This document shows, piece after piece, positions 8,565-17,990 of a stretch of 37,696 nt of DNA (position 1 is its first letter; every line of letters starts with the position of its first letter). A model generated the notes under the pieces. The model worked only from the letters and a program-made list of their open reading frames with translations, did no database searches and was not told where the DNA came from. Origin of the DNA: Desulfonatronospira sp. (GTDB lineage Bacteria; Desulfobacterota; Desulfovibrionia; Desulfovibrionales; Desulfonatronovibrionaceae); NCBI GenBank assembly GCA_007125075.1, contig SLDX01000001.1, positions 80,539 to 118,234 of the forward strand. The letters are read 5' to 3'. A program made the translations under genes and the position numbers.

Positions 8565-10364
8565 TTAGTAGCTCAAGCTGGCGAATTGTTCGATTTTGTC
8601 CTTATAGGCCAAAATGCCCTGCGTCAAACCATTGGCCATATGCATCAGAAAATCCTCGGACTGCAATAGCTGACGATCTTTCACATTGGTCAGATAACCC
8701 AGTTCCAGCAGGATGGCAGGCATCTGAGCACCCATGAGCACATAAAACGGAGCCTGTCTTACTCCGTTGTCGCCAAGAGCTGAAAATCTCTGCCGGCCAT
8801 GGCTGATTGTTGTAGTATGCACCTTCTGAGCCAGATCGCGGGATTCATTGATTTTGGAGCTGAGCATGAGATCGGTAAGGATGTACTGCAGATCTGAGAT
8901 TTTTTGAGTGGATACAGCGTTTTCTCTGGCAGCTACTCTTTTTGCGTCTTCTGACTGGGCAAAATTGAGGTAGTACACTTCAAACCCGCGGACATTGGGA
9001 TTGCGATGCGCATTGGCATGTACGGAGATAAAGAGGTCGGCCTTTTTGGAGTTGGCCATGGCTGTTCTTTCCTCCAGTGGAACAAAGACATCCTCGGTAC
9101 GGGTATATAAAACGTCAAAGCCTTTTGCCTCCAGCTTGCGTCCTAAAATCCTGGACATGCGTAAGGCAATATCTTTTTCTCTTATCCCGTGAGATACCGC
9201 ACCAGGATCTTTGCCCCCATGTCCGGGATCGATCATGATGGTCTGAACCTTGAGGCCCAACTGCTCCACCAGGCTTCCGGCGGCGATTTCCCTGCCCCGG
9301 GGATCAAGAGAAACCTGCGGTTCAGACTTTGCTGTCAGAGTTTTAAGACCTTTTTCAGGAGCATAGACATCAACCACTATGCGAAAAGGATTTTCCAGCG
9401 CGAAGACGCGAAAGTCTTCCAGATCCTGAATGTCCAGAACTACCCTGGATGTATCATGAGTATACTGGGCTGATCTTATACGGTTCAATATGCCGTCGGC
9501 TATGTTCTCTTCACCTTTAATGTTTCTGCCCCGGATGGTTTTTTCAAGATCGATGAACAGCCTGTGCACGGTGCCAAGGTCAGGATCGGGCTTAAGCAGT
9601 GTATGACTGAAATTGACCTGGGAATCAAGATCAAGAACCACCCGGGTATATTCATCACTGCTCCAGTGACGAATGGTCACAAGCTCTGATTCGTTCGATG
9701 CAGAACTCAAAGTTTTCCGGTGCGGATTCTCGAGTTCTGTGTTTGAATGTTTGTTTTCATCCAGCGATTCGGCAATATTTATGGTCTGTTCCTGGATGGA
9801 CCGTTCCCGGGGCGCTTCCAGAATACTGTTTGAACCGTTTGTCCTTCTTATCTTTTCCAGCTTCTTGCGGTCGAGCTCCGTTAAAATCTCTTGAGCCTTG
9901 TCCGTTACCGGGCCTGGAGAAAAACTATACACCACCCGCAGGTATTCAATATATGCCTGAGCAGAGTCCCTGTAATGATTCAGGTAAAGTCCGGCCTTTC
10001 GGTACTGGGCCTCGGCAGCCCGGGCATGAGTGGGGAAACCGCGCACTGTTTTTGTGTAAAATTCTTCAGCCTTTTCAAAATCAGAGCGCAGAAAAGACCT
10101 CTTGCCCAGTTCTTCATAAGTGCGGCCAAGATAAAAAAGTGCATCTGCAGCTTCCGGAGCTTCAGGGTTCTCACTGAAAGCCTGTTCAAAGTGTCTGGCT
10201 GTATCAAGCCAGTAAGAACGAAATTTAGATCTGTTTTCATCGCCGATCAGAGCATTGAAGGCCTTAATGCCCTGATCATAACCAGCTGAAGCTTCTTTGG
10301 AAAAAAAGGGCTGAAAAATAAGAAACAAAGCGATGAAGAAAGCGAGCAGCATATTTTGACGCAT
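8565..10364 (-). CDS. amiC: N-acetylmuramoyl-L-alanine amidase (TPR + AMIN + Amidase_3)
   Basis: TIMIDPGHGGKDPGAVSHGIREKDIALRMSRIL, LFISVHANAHRNPNVRGFEVYYL, MPAILLELGYLTN; AMIN-like region and N-terminal TPR-like repeats after a signal peptide. Confidence 0.9.
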   Translation of the reverse strand: MRQNMLLAFFIALFLIFQPFFSKEASAGYDQGIKAFNALIGDENRSKFRSYWLDTARHFEQAFSENPEAPEAADALFYLGRTYEELGKRSFLRSDFEKAEEFYTKTVRGFPTHARAAEAQYRKAGLYLNHYRDSAQAYIEYLRVVYSFSPGPVTDKAQEILTELDRKKLEKIRRTNGSNSILEAPRERSIQEQTINIAESLDENKHSNTELENPHRKTLSSASNESELVTIRHWSSDEYTRVVLDLDSQVNFSHTLLKPDPDLGTVHRLFIDLEKTIRGRNIKGEENIADGILNRIRSAQYTHDTSRVVLDIQDLEDFRVFALENPFRIVVDVYAPEKGLKTLTAKSEPQVSLDPRGREIAAGSLVEQLGLKVQTIMIDPGHGGKDPGAVSHGIREKDIALRMSRILGRKLEAKGFDVLYTRTEDVFVPLEERTAMANSKKADLFISVHANAHRNPNVRGFEVYYLNFAQSEDAKRVAARENAVSTQKISDLQYILTDLMLSSKINESRDLAQKVHTTTISHGRQRFSALGDNGVRQAPFYVLMGAQMPAILLELGYLTNVKDRQLLQSEDFLMHMANGLTQGILAYKDKIEQFASLSY

Positions 10365-10367
10365 GGA

Positions 10368-12191
10368 TCACTCCACAGTTACGCTTTTGGCCAGGTTTCG
10401 GGGTTGATCTACATCCTTGCCCAGGTACACGGCCATTTCATAAGCGAAAAGCTGCAGTGCCGGCAAGACCAGGAAACTGTTCAATGGATCAATAACTTTG
10501 GGCAACTCCCATCTTTCATCAGCATCCAGCTCCACCCCGGGATTGGTCAGAGCAAGAACAGGACCGCTGCGGGCTTTGATTTCCATTAGATTGGACTTGA
10601 TCTTGCTTAAAAGATCGTTTTCCAGAGCCAGAGCAAAAGTAGGGACATCAGGTTCAATCAAGGCTATGGGACCATGCTTTAATTCTCCAGCTGCATAGCC
10701 CTGAGCATGGATATATGAAATTTCCTTAAGTTTTAATGCTCCCTCCAGAGCCAGTGGAAAATATATCCCCCGGCCGACATAAAATAAACTGCGAGCTCTG
10801 GAGTACCTGGAACACAATTCCCGGGCCCTGATCTGCATTTGAGGCAGTTGGGCCTGAAGCAGGTCAGGAAGTTCGTTTAGAAATGACAGGTATTTGTTCA
10901 AAGCCCTGGAGTCCAGATTTTTTTTTGACTGGGCAAAGTAAAGTCCCAGAAGATAAAGCATGACCAGCTGACTGCACATGGCTTTGGTCGAAGCCACGCT
11001 GATTTCGGGACCGGCCTGAGTATAGAGCACTCTGTCGGCTCCCCGGGCCACACTGGAACCCAGGACATTGCATAGACCCAGAACAGGAAGACCGTGTTCA
11101 CGGACCATGTGCTGACCGGCCAGAGTGTCCGCGGTTTCTCCGGACTGACTGATGCTCAAATACAGGGTATCCTTTTCCTGGATCAAAGACCTGTATCTGA
11201 ATTCTGAAGCTATCTCCACGTTTACCGGTATGCCGGCAAGGCTCTCCAGAACGTATTTGCCCCATAATCCTGCATGATATGAGGTGCCGCAGGCCACCAC
11301 CTGCACCCTGGAGGGAACAGGCATGTCTTCCAGTTCCTCAAGAATAATTCTGTTCTTTTTGTGGTCTATTCTGCCGGCCAGGCAATCGGTCAGCACCTTT
11401 GGCTGCTCCATGATCTCCTTGAGCATGAAGTGCTTGTATCCCCCCTTCTGAGCGGCCTGCACATCCCAGGCGATGTGGTGAATCTTCTTTAAGGTGTGCT
11501 CCAGGATGGAGGCCTGATAAACATTCCACTGACCGGAATCCATTTCTACAAGTTCATCATCTTCGAGAAAAACAACCTCCCGGGTAAAGGGCAGAAAAGC
11601 AGGTATATCTGAAGCAACAAAATTTTCTCCGGTGCCGATGCCCAGAACCAGCGGGCTGGCTTTTCTGGCCGCCCAAACTTTGCCTGGATGATCTTTGCTG
11701 ATCAAGGCAAAGGCGTATGAACCATGAACCTGGGACATGCTCCAGGCCAGGGCTTTGAGGATGGAACCGTAATGATTCAAGGCATGGGCAATAAGGCAGA
11801 CCAGAACCTCTGAGTCCGTTTCAGAACGAAAAGTACATCCCTGATCACTCAGCATGGTTTTGAGCTGCTGATAATTTTCGATTATTCCATTGTGCACCAG
11901 GGCCAGATTCAAGTGGACATCCAGGTGGGGATGGGCGTTGACCTCATTGGGCAAGCCATGAGTGGCCCATCTGGTATGCCCGATCCCACTGGTGGCGTGC
12001 AGCACCTCGCCACCAGCAAGTTTTTGTTCCAGGGACTGCAGTTTTCCTGCAGCCCGAAAAAGATGCAGGCGTCCTGAATGGACGAAGGCCAGTCCGGCTG
12101 AATCATAGCCGCGGTATTCAAGGCTTTTCAGGCCACGAATAATGGCCGGCACAGCTGGCCGGTGACCGGTATAAGCAATTATTCCACACAT
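10368..12191 (-). CDS. glmS: Glutamine-fructose-6-phosphate aminotransferase (isomerizing)
   Basis: Start at MCGIIAYTGHRPAV (12191); LKSLEYRGYDSAGLAF, GHTRWATHGLPNEVNAHPH, SQSGETADTL, DQPRNLAKSVTVE C-terminus. Confidence 0.97.
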   Translation of the reverse strand: MCGIIAYTGHRPAVPAIIRGLKSLEYRGYDSAGLAFVHSGRLHLFRAAGKLQSLEQKLAGGEVLHATSGIGHTRWATHGLPNEVNAHPHLDVHLNLALVHNGIIENYQQLKTMLSDQGCTFRSETDSEVLVCLIAHALNHYGSILKALAWSMSQVHGSYAFALISKDHPGKVWAARKASPLVLGIGTGENFVASDIPAFLPFTREVVFLEDDELVEMDSGQWNVYQASILEHTLKKIHHIAWDVQAAQKGGYKHFMLKEIMEQPKVLTDCLAGRIDHKKNRIILEELEDMPVPSRVQVVACGTSYHAGLWGKYVLESLAGIPVNVEIASEFRYRSLIQEKDTLYLSISQSGETADTLAGQHMVREHGLPVLGLCNVLGSSVARGADRVLYTQAGPEISVASTKAMCSQLVMLYLLGLYFAQSKKNLDSRALNKYLSFLNELPDLLQAQLPQMQIRARELCSRYSRARSLFYVGRGIYFPLALEGALKLKEISYIHAQGYAAGELKHGPIALIEPDVPTFALALENDLLSKIKSNLMEIKARSGPVLALTNPGVELDADERWELPKVIDPLNSFLVLPALQLFAYEMAVYLGKDVDQPRNLAKSVTVE

Positions 12192-12276
12192 TTCTGGCCA
12201 AGCTCCGAGTTTGAGTTCATTACTGCACAAAAAAAAATACTAGACGCATGAAATCTCTCTAAAGATCAATAATTCA

Positions 12277-12912
12277 CTAAGATACATTGTCTGCAATTCG
12301 GCGCAGAAATTCATCCCAGTGCTTCATAAGCTCTGCCAGTGCCCTTCCCCGGTGACTGCGCGAGTTTTTCTGTGAAGGGTTCATCTGTGCTGCAGTAAGA
12401 CCTATTTCTGGATCATAAAATAAAGGGTCGTAGCCAAAACCATCCCTTCCCCGGGGCTCTTTCAGGATCGTGCCCGTCCATTCACCCCGGACTTCAATGT
12501 TTTGGCCTCCAGGGGCAAAAGCGTACAGAACACTGACAAAACTGGCTCTGCGTTCATCGCCGGAAAGATGTTGCATTCTGCGCAACAGCTTGCGGTTGTT
12601 CTCCTCATCTGTCGCCTGCGGACCGGCATAGCGGGCGGAGTAAACCCCGGGCTCGCCGTTCAGGGCCGGAACAACCAGTCCGGAGTCATCAGCTACGGCC
12701 AGGAGTCCGGTAGCATGGGTAACGGCCACGGCCTTGATGCGGGCGTTTTCTTCAAATGTGGACCCTGTTTCCGGAATATCTCCGATTTTTGGATACCTAT
12801 CCAGGCCGATGATCTTCAAGTCCGGTTGCACAGCAGTCAGCAGTTCTTCCAGCTCTTTGATCTTTCCCTGATTGCGGGTGGCCAGAACAGCGGTCAATTT
12901 TTCTTTAAGCAT
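12277..12912 (-). CDS. rdgB: RdgB/HAM1 family non-canonical purine NTP pyrophosphatase
   Basis: AVLATRNQGKIKELEELL, ADDSGLVVPALNGEPGVYSARYAG, GRDGFGYDPLFYDPEIGLTAAQM; preferred start at 12912. Confidence 0.95.
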   Translation of the reverse strand: MLKEKLTAVLATRNQGKIKELEELLTAVQPDLKIIGLDRYPKIGDIPETGSTFEENARIKAVAVTHATGLLAVADDSGLVVPALNGEPGVYSARYAGPQATDEENNRKLLRRMQHLSGDERRASFVSVLYAFAPGGQNIEVRGEWTGTILKEPRGRDGFGYDPLFYDPEIGLTAAQMNPSQKNSRSHRGRALAELMKHWDEFLRRIADNVS

Positions 12913-12965
12913 ATTCCCCATGATTTTCCTGCAGGCCATGTCTTCTGTCCTGCTGAACCAAGCGC

Positions 12966-13805
12966 TCAAAGTTTAAGCATTTGAAAGGCAAATGTATCCA
13001 GATCAGCCAGAAACACCTTATTGCGCAGTTGAGGTTTTTGTCCAGAAAGAACGTTGATTGCCTCCTGGGCCTGAATTGCGGCAATCATGCACACTATGGT
13101 CGCCAGATTGCCCAGGAGGTCTTCGGCGCTTTGCTCCCGGCCATCCGGCCAGAAAGCTGCCGGGTCCTTGTCTCCGGGATAGACTGTGCAGGCCAGTCCT
13201 GTTTTGCCGGCCACAAAGCCGGTGATCAATGCTCGGCCATGTTTTTGCGCGGCCAGGAGCAGATTCTTTCTGAAATCAGTGCCCCCAAGGCAGTCAAGGA
13301 CCAGATCCACCCGCATCAGTGTATCCGGAAGATCTGAAGATTCAAGAAAACCTGAGCAGAGCTCGAGCCGGGTAAAAGGGTTGATTCTCCTGACTCGTTC
13401 CAGGGCGGCTTTCTGTTTGGACGTGCCCAGATGGTCCATGCTTCCCAGTATCTGTCGATTGAGATTGCTTTCCTCAAAAACATCACCATCAGCGACCAGG
13501 CACGTCCCCACTCCCGTGCGAACCAGCAGCTCCAGAACGTAACCCCCGAGGCCTCCTGCTCCAACGATCAGAATTCTTGAGCAGGCCAGAGCCAGCTGCA
13601 TCTTCAAAGTCATTGAGCTGTAATTGCGCAGATATCTTTCAAGACTGATCCCGTTTCTTAAAGTCAACTGCTGGGCTGAAAGCGGATCCAGGCCGTGAGT
13701 CCTGGCCAGCTTGAGCAAATTCCTGCCTGAAATCCAGGCAAAAGGATAATTCTGCCCTGTCCTGCTGGCCGAAATCACGGCCCGGATGAAATCACTTTCG
13801 GACAT
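12966..13805 (-). CDS. ThiF/MoeB/HesA-family E1-like adenylyltransferase
   Basis: RILIVGAGGLGGYVLELLVRTGVGTCLVADGDVFEESNLNRQIL, VDLVLDCLGGTDFRKNLL. Start at 13805, preceded by GGTGGAGG at 8-nt spacing. Confidence 0.92.
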   Translation of the reverse strand: MSESDFIRAVISASRTGQNYPFAWISGRNLLKLARTHGLDPLSAQQLTLRNGISLERYLRNYSSMTLKMQLALACSRILIVGAGGLGGYVLELLVRTGVGTCLVADGDVFEESNLNRQILGSMDHLGTSKQKAALERVRRINPFTRLELCSGFLESSDLPDTLMRVDLVLDCLGGTDFRKNLLLAAQKHGRALITGFVAGKTGLACTVYPGDKDPAAFWPDGREQSAEDLLGNLATIVCMIAAIQAQEAINVLSGQKPQLRNKVFLADLDTFAFQMLKL

Positions 13806-13809
13806 GAAA

Positions 13810-14073
13810 TCAGCCTCCACCTATAGCCGGGAAAAGGCCCACCCGGTCATTGTCTGAAAGCCTTGCATCTGCATGAGCGTTTTGGCCATTGACAAAGATA
13901 ATTTTCACGTCGTTCTCGGAAATGCCGAGTTTACGGATGATATCCCGGGGAGTTGATCCTGTATCCAGTTCCATGCGGCCATCAGGAGGAGTGAACCCTG
14001 ACAGAGATGCAAAACAGGAAACTTGAACGCGCATATTTTCACTGCTCATTTTGTTCAACCGGATCTTAACCAA
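13810..14073 (-). CDS. MoaD/ThiS-like sulfur-carrier protein
   Basis: 87 aa ubiquitin-like protein ending in LFPAIGGG (C-terminal Gly-Gly); adjacent to ThiF-like and AOR genes. Confidence 0.88.
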   Translation of the reverse strand: MVKIRLNKMSSENMRVQVSCFASLSGFTPPDGRMELDTGSTPRDIIRKLGISENDVKIIFVNGQNAHADARLSDNDRVGLFPAIGGG

Positions 14074-14164
14074 TGGAGAATAATTTAATCGCGCAATGTC
14101 GCTCTGATACGTTCAAGCCTGAATAAGCTTTGAATCTTTAAATTCAGCATTGGCGGATACAATG

Positions 14165-15904
14165 TCATGATTCCACTTTGGCCTTTTGCAGTTCCTCCAG
14201 GCTGAAATCCCATTTTCCATTATGCGGAGGAAGCTCTTCATTGATAAAGAAGTCCGGAAGCTGATCATGCACACTGGTAAAGCCTGCATCGCGGTTGAAG
14301 GAGTATTCGTCCCTCAGAATTTCCATTCCGGTCCTGCCGATGTCGTCAACAGTAAAAGTGATTCCGAATTTGGAGCTTATGAGCCTGGCAATGACTTCCA
14401 GGGCATCTTGGGTATCCAGTACAGCAAAAGCGACAAACAGGCAAAATCCAGTGGAATCCACTGCCGCAGTGGCGATCTGCAGATTTTTGGAAGTCTCCAC
14501 GTTACCTTGTTTGCCCAGAGGATCGATGTCTCCGCCCACTTTGAGAATATTCTGGCAGATGGCATAGCCGGCAGTGTGATCAGCGCCCATGGAACTGGTG
14601 GCATAAGTTACACCTACGCCCTTGGCCGCCCTGGGATCGTAGGCTGGAATGGACTGCTTCTTGACCACAGGCACCCGGTCAACCCCCAGGGCGTCAGCGG
14701 TATATGCTGTGCCGTTGGCGATGATCACCCCCAGATAATCTGCAGGATCATAAACTCTTTTTAAAAGATCAATGGCGGCCTGTCCATCACCCCAGGGAAT
14801 AATGCCCCCTTCCATGGCCATGGCCAGGGTTGTACCGGTTTCAATGGTGTCCAGTCCCAGATCGTCGCACAAACGATCCAGCATGGCAATTTGATCCATG
14901 TCGGATATGAGCAGATTGGAACCAAAAGCCCAGACAGTTTCATATTCAAAACCTGAGGTCAGGTATGTACCATTTTCGTCGCAGTATTTCTGGGAACACT
15001 GGATCACACATCCGGCATGACAGCCCTCTCTGGCGATGCCGGCACGCTGATTGATGATTTCAACCATCTTTTCACCGCTGATCTGTGCTGCCTGGTCAAA
15101 CCTTCCCGAACGAAAATTTTTCGTTGGCAGTGCTCCAGCCTCGTTGATGATGTTAATTAAAATGGATGTACCGTAGCCGGGCAAACCCTGGCCGGTTACC
15201 GGATGATTGATCAGAATTTCAGCCCATCTTTTGGAGGCTGCCTTGAAGGCCTCCTTGTCGGCTATGCTTTGACCGGGGCCTCCCTGGGCATCAATAACAA
15301 TGGCCTTGATTTTTTTCGATCCCATGAGCGCGCCAAGGCCGCCTCGACCAGCTGCCCTGCTGGGATTGCCTTTGGGATCAGTAAACATGATGGCTGAGGC
15401 CAGGCGGCTGTTTTCTCCGGCAGGACCAATGACCATGATGCCTGCCTTTTGTCCGAAACGTTCAAACAGTTTGGCTGAGGCTTCATAGGTTCCAAGACCG
15501 GCTATTTCCGGCAGCTCCAGAAAATCCACTCCGTCTTTGGTGATAAAAATGGTCTGATGAGGCGCCTTAGGGTCGGGCTTGTCCTCAAGGACAAAGCCGG
15601 TGATATCCAGCTTGGCAAGTTTCTGGGCAAAAGTTCCTCCGGAATTGGATTCCTTGATGGTCCCGGTTAAGGGTGATTTGCCGCCAACGGATATTCTGCC
15701 GGTATTGGCGGCGGCAGTGCCGGTCAACAGCCCCGCAGCCACGACCAGCTTGTTGGCCGCGCTCAAGGGGTGACAGGTAGGGGGGACCTCACGGCGAACA
15801 AGTCTTGAAGTCAGGGCCCGCCCGCCAAGACCTGAGTAATCCCCGGACTGATCTTCGAACACAGCTTTTTTTGTTCGCGTGTTGATGCGCAACAGTCTGG
15901 CCAT
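14165..15904 (-). CDS. aor: Aldehyde:ferredoxin oxidoreductase (tungsten-containing AOR family)
   Basis: Start at MARLLRINTRTKKAVFED (15904); GRISVGGKSPLTGTIKESNSGG, GRGGLGALMGSKKIKAIV, GCHAGCVIQCSQKYC Fe-S motif, VDSTGFCLFVAFAV. Confidence 0.95.
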   Translation of the reverse strand: MARLLRINTRTKKAVFEDQSGDYSGLGGRALTSRLVRREVPPTCHPLSAANKLVVAAGLLTGTAAANTGRISVGGKSPLTGTIKESNSGGTFAQKLAKLDITGFVLEDKPDPKAPHQTIFITKDGVDFLELPEIAGLGTYEASAKLFERFGQKAGIMVIGPAGENSRLASAIMFTDPKGNPSRAAGRGGLGALMGSKKIKAIVIDAQGGPGQSIADKEAFKAASKRWAEILINHPVTGQGLPGYGTSILINIINEAGALPTKNFRSGRFDQAAQISGEKMVEIINQRAGIAREGCHAGCVIQCSQKYCDENGTYLTSGFEYETVWAFGSNLLISDMDQIAMLDRLCDDLGLDTIETGTTLAMAMEGGIIPWGDGQAAIDLLKRVYDPADYLGVIIANGTAYTADALGVDRVPVVKKQSIPAYDPRAAKGVGVTYATSSMGADHTAGYAICQNILKVGGDIDPLGKQGNVETSKNLQIATAAVDSTGFCLFVAFAVLDTQDALEVIARLISSKFGITFTVDDIGRTGMEILRDEYSFNRDAGFTSVHDQLPDFFINEELPPHNGKWDFSLEELQKAKVES

Positions 15905-16049
15905 GGTTATCCTCCTGGTTTGCTGGTGGATGGAATATTGGACTAAAAGAAGATAATCGCTTATAACAAAAATGGAAATAATCTGTAAAGACAACTTGGC
16001 CCCGTGCCTGTTAAAAAGTTACAATATTTAAATGTCCGGGAGGATTTTG

Positions 16050-17090
16050 ATGAGTTTTAGAGATGACTTGGCCGCGCTTGGCTACCCCAGACTGGATTGG
16101 ATACAGGTGGGGATTACGAGCAGCTGCAACGCTGCCTGTATTTATTGTCCCCATCGCGTTTATCAAAAAGCCGGTCGATGCAGACATATGTCCATGAAGG
16201 TATTTAGTTCTCTGTCTCCTGCCTTTGCCCGCACCGGTCTTGTCTATCTTCAGGGTTGGGGTGAGCCCATGCTCCATCCGGAATTTTTGACAATGCTGAA
16301 TTTGGTCAAAAAAAAGGGAGCTGAAGCCGGAGTAACCAGTAACGCTACTTTATTGACTGAAGAAAGGATCAAAAGACTGGTGGATCAGGGTCTTGATGTT
16401 TTAAGCTTCTCTGTTGCCGGAGTCGAAGACCGGATCAACGATCAGATAAGGCCTGGAAGTCCCTTGAAGCAGGTTTTAAAAGCTCTGGAAACAGTGCACA
16501 GAGTCAAGGCCAGAGCAGGAAGTCCAACTCCGCGGATACACCTGGCCCACATGCTTCTGGCTTCAAGACGCAGGGACATCGCGAAGATGGCCAGGTTTTT
16601 CAATGCGCTTGCCCTGGATCAGATAGTAGTCAGCACCTTGACCCTGGCTGTAAGCCCGGAAATGGAAAAGGAAAAATATCCGGCAAAAAGCCCTGAAGAT
16701 TATGAACAATTCAAAAAGGAACTTTTGGACATGCGCTCAGATGTGGATGTCCGGGACCGTGTCTTCTTTCACCTTTACAATCCTTATGCTCCGCCAGGCG
16801 CGTGTTCGGAAAACATACAAAGATCCTGCTACGTGAATGTTGAGGGGAACATTCTGCCCTGCGTATATACTGATGTCAGCGGGAAGCAGCCGGTGCACAA
16901 GTATTTTCTGAGTAAAAAATATCCGCTTTATCCTCTGGAATTCGGGCAGTTGTCCAGCGCTGCGCTGAAGAAGATCTGGTACGGAGAAAAATATCGCGGG
17001 TTCAGAGCAGGAATGTCCAAAGGCTTATGCCCGGAAACATGTACTGTCTGTTGCAAGCGTTATATAACCGATCTGAAGAAGGAACAATGA
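16050..17090 (+). CDS. Radical SAM protein with C-terminal SPASM-like cysteines; candidate tungsten-oxidoreductase maturase
   Basis: CNAACIYCPHRVYQKAGRC radical SAM motif (CxxxCxxC), GWGEPMLHPEF, C-terminal CYVNVEGNILPCVYTD and CPETCTVCCKRYI. Start at 16050 follows GGGAGG; the in-frame ATG at 16032 is an alternative. Confidence 0.88.
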   Translation: MSFRDDLAALGYPRLDWIQVGITSSCNAACIYCPHRVYQKAGRCRHMSMKVFSSLSPAFARTGLVYLQGWGEPMLHPEFLTMLNLVKKKGAEAGVTSNATLLTEERIKRLVDQGLDVLSFSVAGVEDRINDQIRPGSPLKQVLKALETVHRVKARAGSPTPRIHLAHMLLASRRRDIAKMARFFNALALDQIVVSTLTLAVSPEMEKEKYPAKSPEDYEQFKKELLDMRSDVDVRDRVFFHLYNPYAPPGACSENIQRSCYVNVEGNILPCVYTDVSGKQPVHKYFLSKKYPLYPLEFGQLSSAALKKIWYGEKYRGFRAGMSKGLCPETCTVCCKRYITDLKKEQ

Positions 17091-17150
17091 GAAAGAGACG
17101 GAACGATTTCCCCTTTGAGAAATGCAGGTAAAGGTGCAGGTGTGGTTGGT

Positions 17151-17990
17151 TTACAGATCCTGAATTTTTCCCAGGTTATCGGGATCAACGCCGAGCATGG
17201 TGATGCCATGCTGATCAGCAAGTTCAACAGACTTGTCCTTGTCAAACAAAAGGCTTGAGCCAGCCTCAAAAGCCAGACACGTCACCCCTGAGCGGACCAT
17301 GACCTTGACTGTCTGCAGCCCCATGGCAGGCAGATCTATGCGTCTGTCCTGGCCGGGTTTTAAGATTTTGACCACGGTCAGGTTGTTTCCGGATAAACGG
17401 CCTGCACGCAAAATCGTCTCATCAGTACCCTCGATTGCTTCAACAGCAATAACAGCACGCTCCTTGACCACCATGCACTGGCCGATATCCAGTCTGCCGA
17501 TCTGCTTGATAAGTGGCCAGGCAAAAAGTATATCGGCTTTTTCTGCTGCTGATGGCCTGCGTCTGGTAAGAAGACCTTCCGGGGAGATCAACTCAGGCAC
17601 GAAATCAATGGCCGAAACGACATCAAAACCTTCATTGGTCAGTTCATCAGCGACAGCGGTGAGCAGTGCGTTGTCATTGCGGCTGCGCAGATTGACCAGA
17701 AATTTTATGGCCCTGAAGTCCGGACGAAGGTTAAAGGCCCTGGGCTTGTTGATTGGACCGGCGAAAACAACTTTTTCTGCTTTGACCTGGTGAAGAAACT
17801 GGATCAGTTTGCCCAGTTGACCCAGATTCAGCCAGGCAATCTGGTCGGCCACCGAGCCCATTTCGGAGATGGTTTCATTCACGAATGCGGCAGCGGCAAC
17901 ATGGTATCCAAGCTTTTTGGCGCTTCTGGTCACCTGCAGAGGAAAACTGCCTCCTCCGGCAATAAGCCCCAGAGTTTTATCTCTGGTCAT
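17151..17990 (-). CDS. lpxI: UDP-2,3-diacylglucosamine pyrophosphatase LpxI
   Basis: LGLIAGGGSFPLQVTRSAKKLGYHVAAAAF, VFAGPINKPRAFNLRPDFRAIKFL; directly follows lpxA. Confidence 0.92.
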   Translation of the reverse strand: MTRDKTLGLIAGGGSFPLQVTRSAKKLGYHVAAAAFVNETISEMGSVADQIAWLNLGQLGKLIQFLHQVKAEKVVFAGPINKPRAFNLRPDFRAIKFLVNLRSRNDNALLTAVADELTNEGFDVVSAIDFVPELISPEGLLTRRRPSAAEKADILFAWPLIKQIGRLDIGQCMVVKERAVIAVEAIEGTDETILRAGRLSGNNLTVVKILKPGQDRRIDLPAMGLQTVKVMVRSGVTCLAFEAGSSLLFDKDKSVELADQHGITMLGVDPDNLGKIQDL

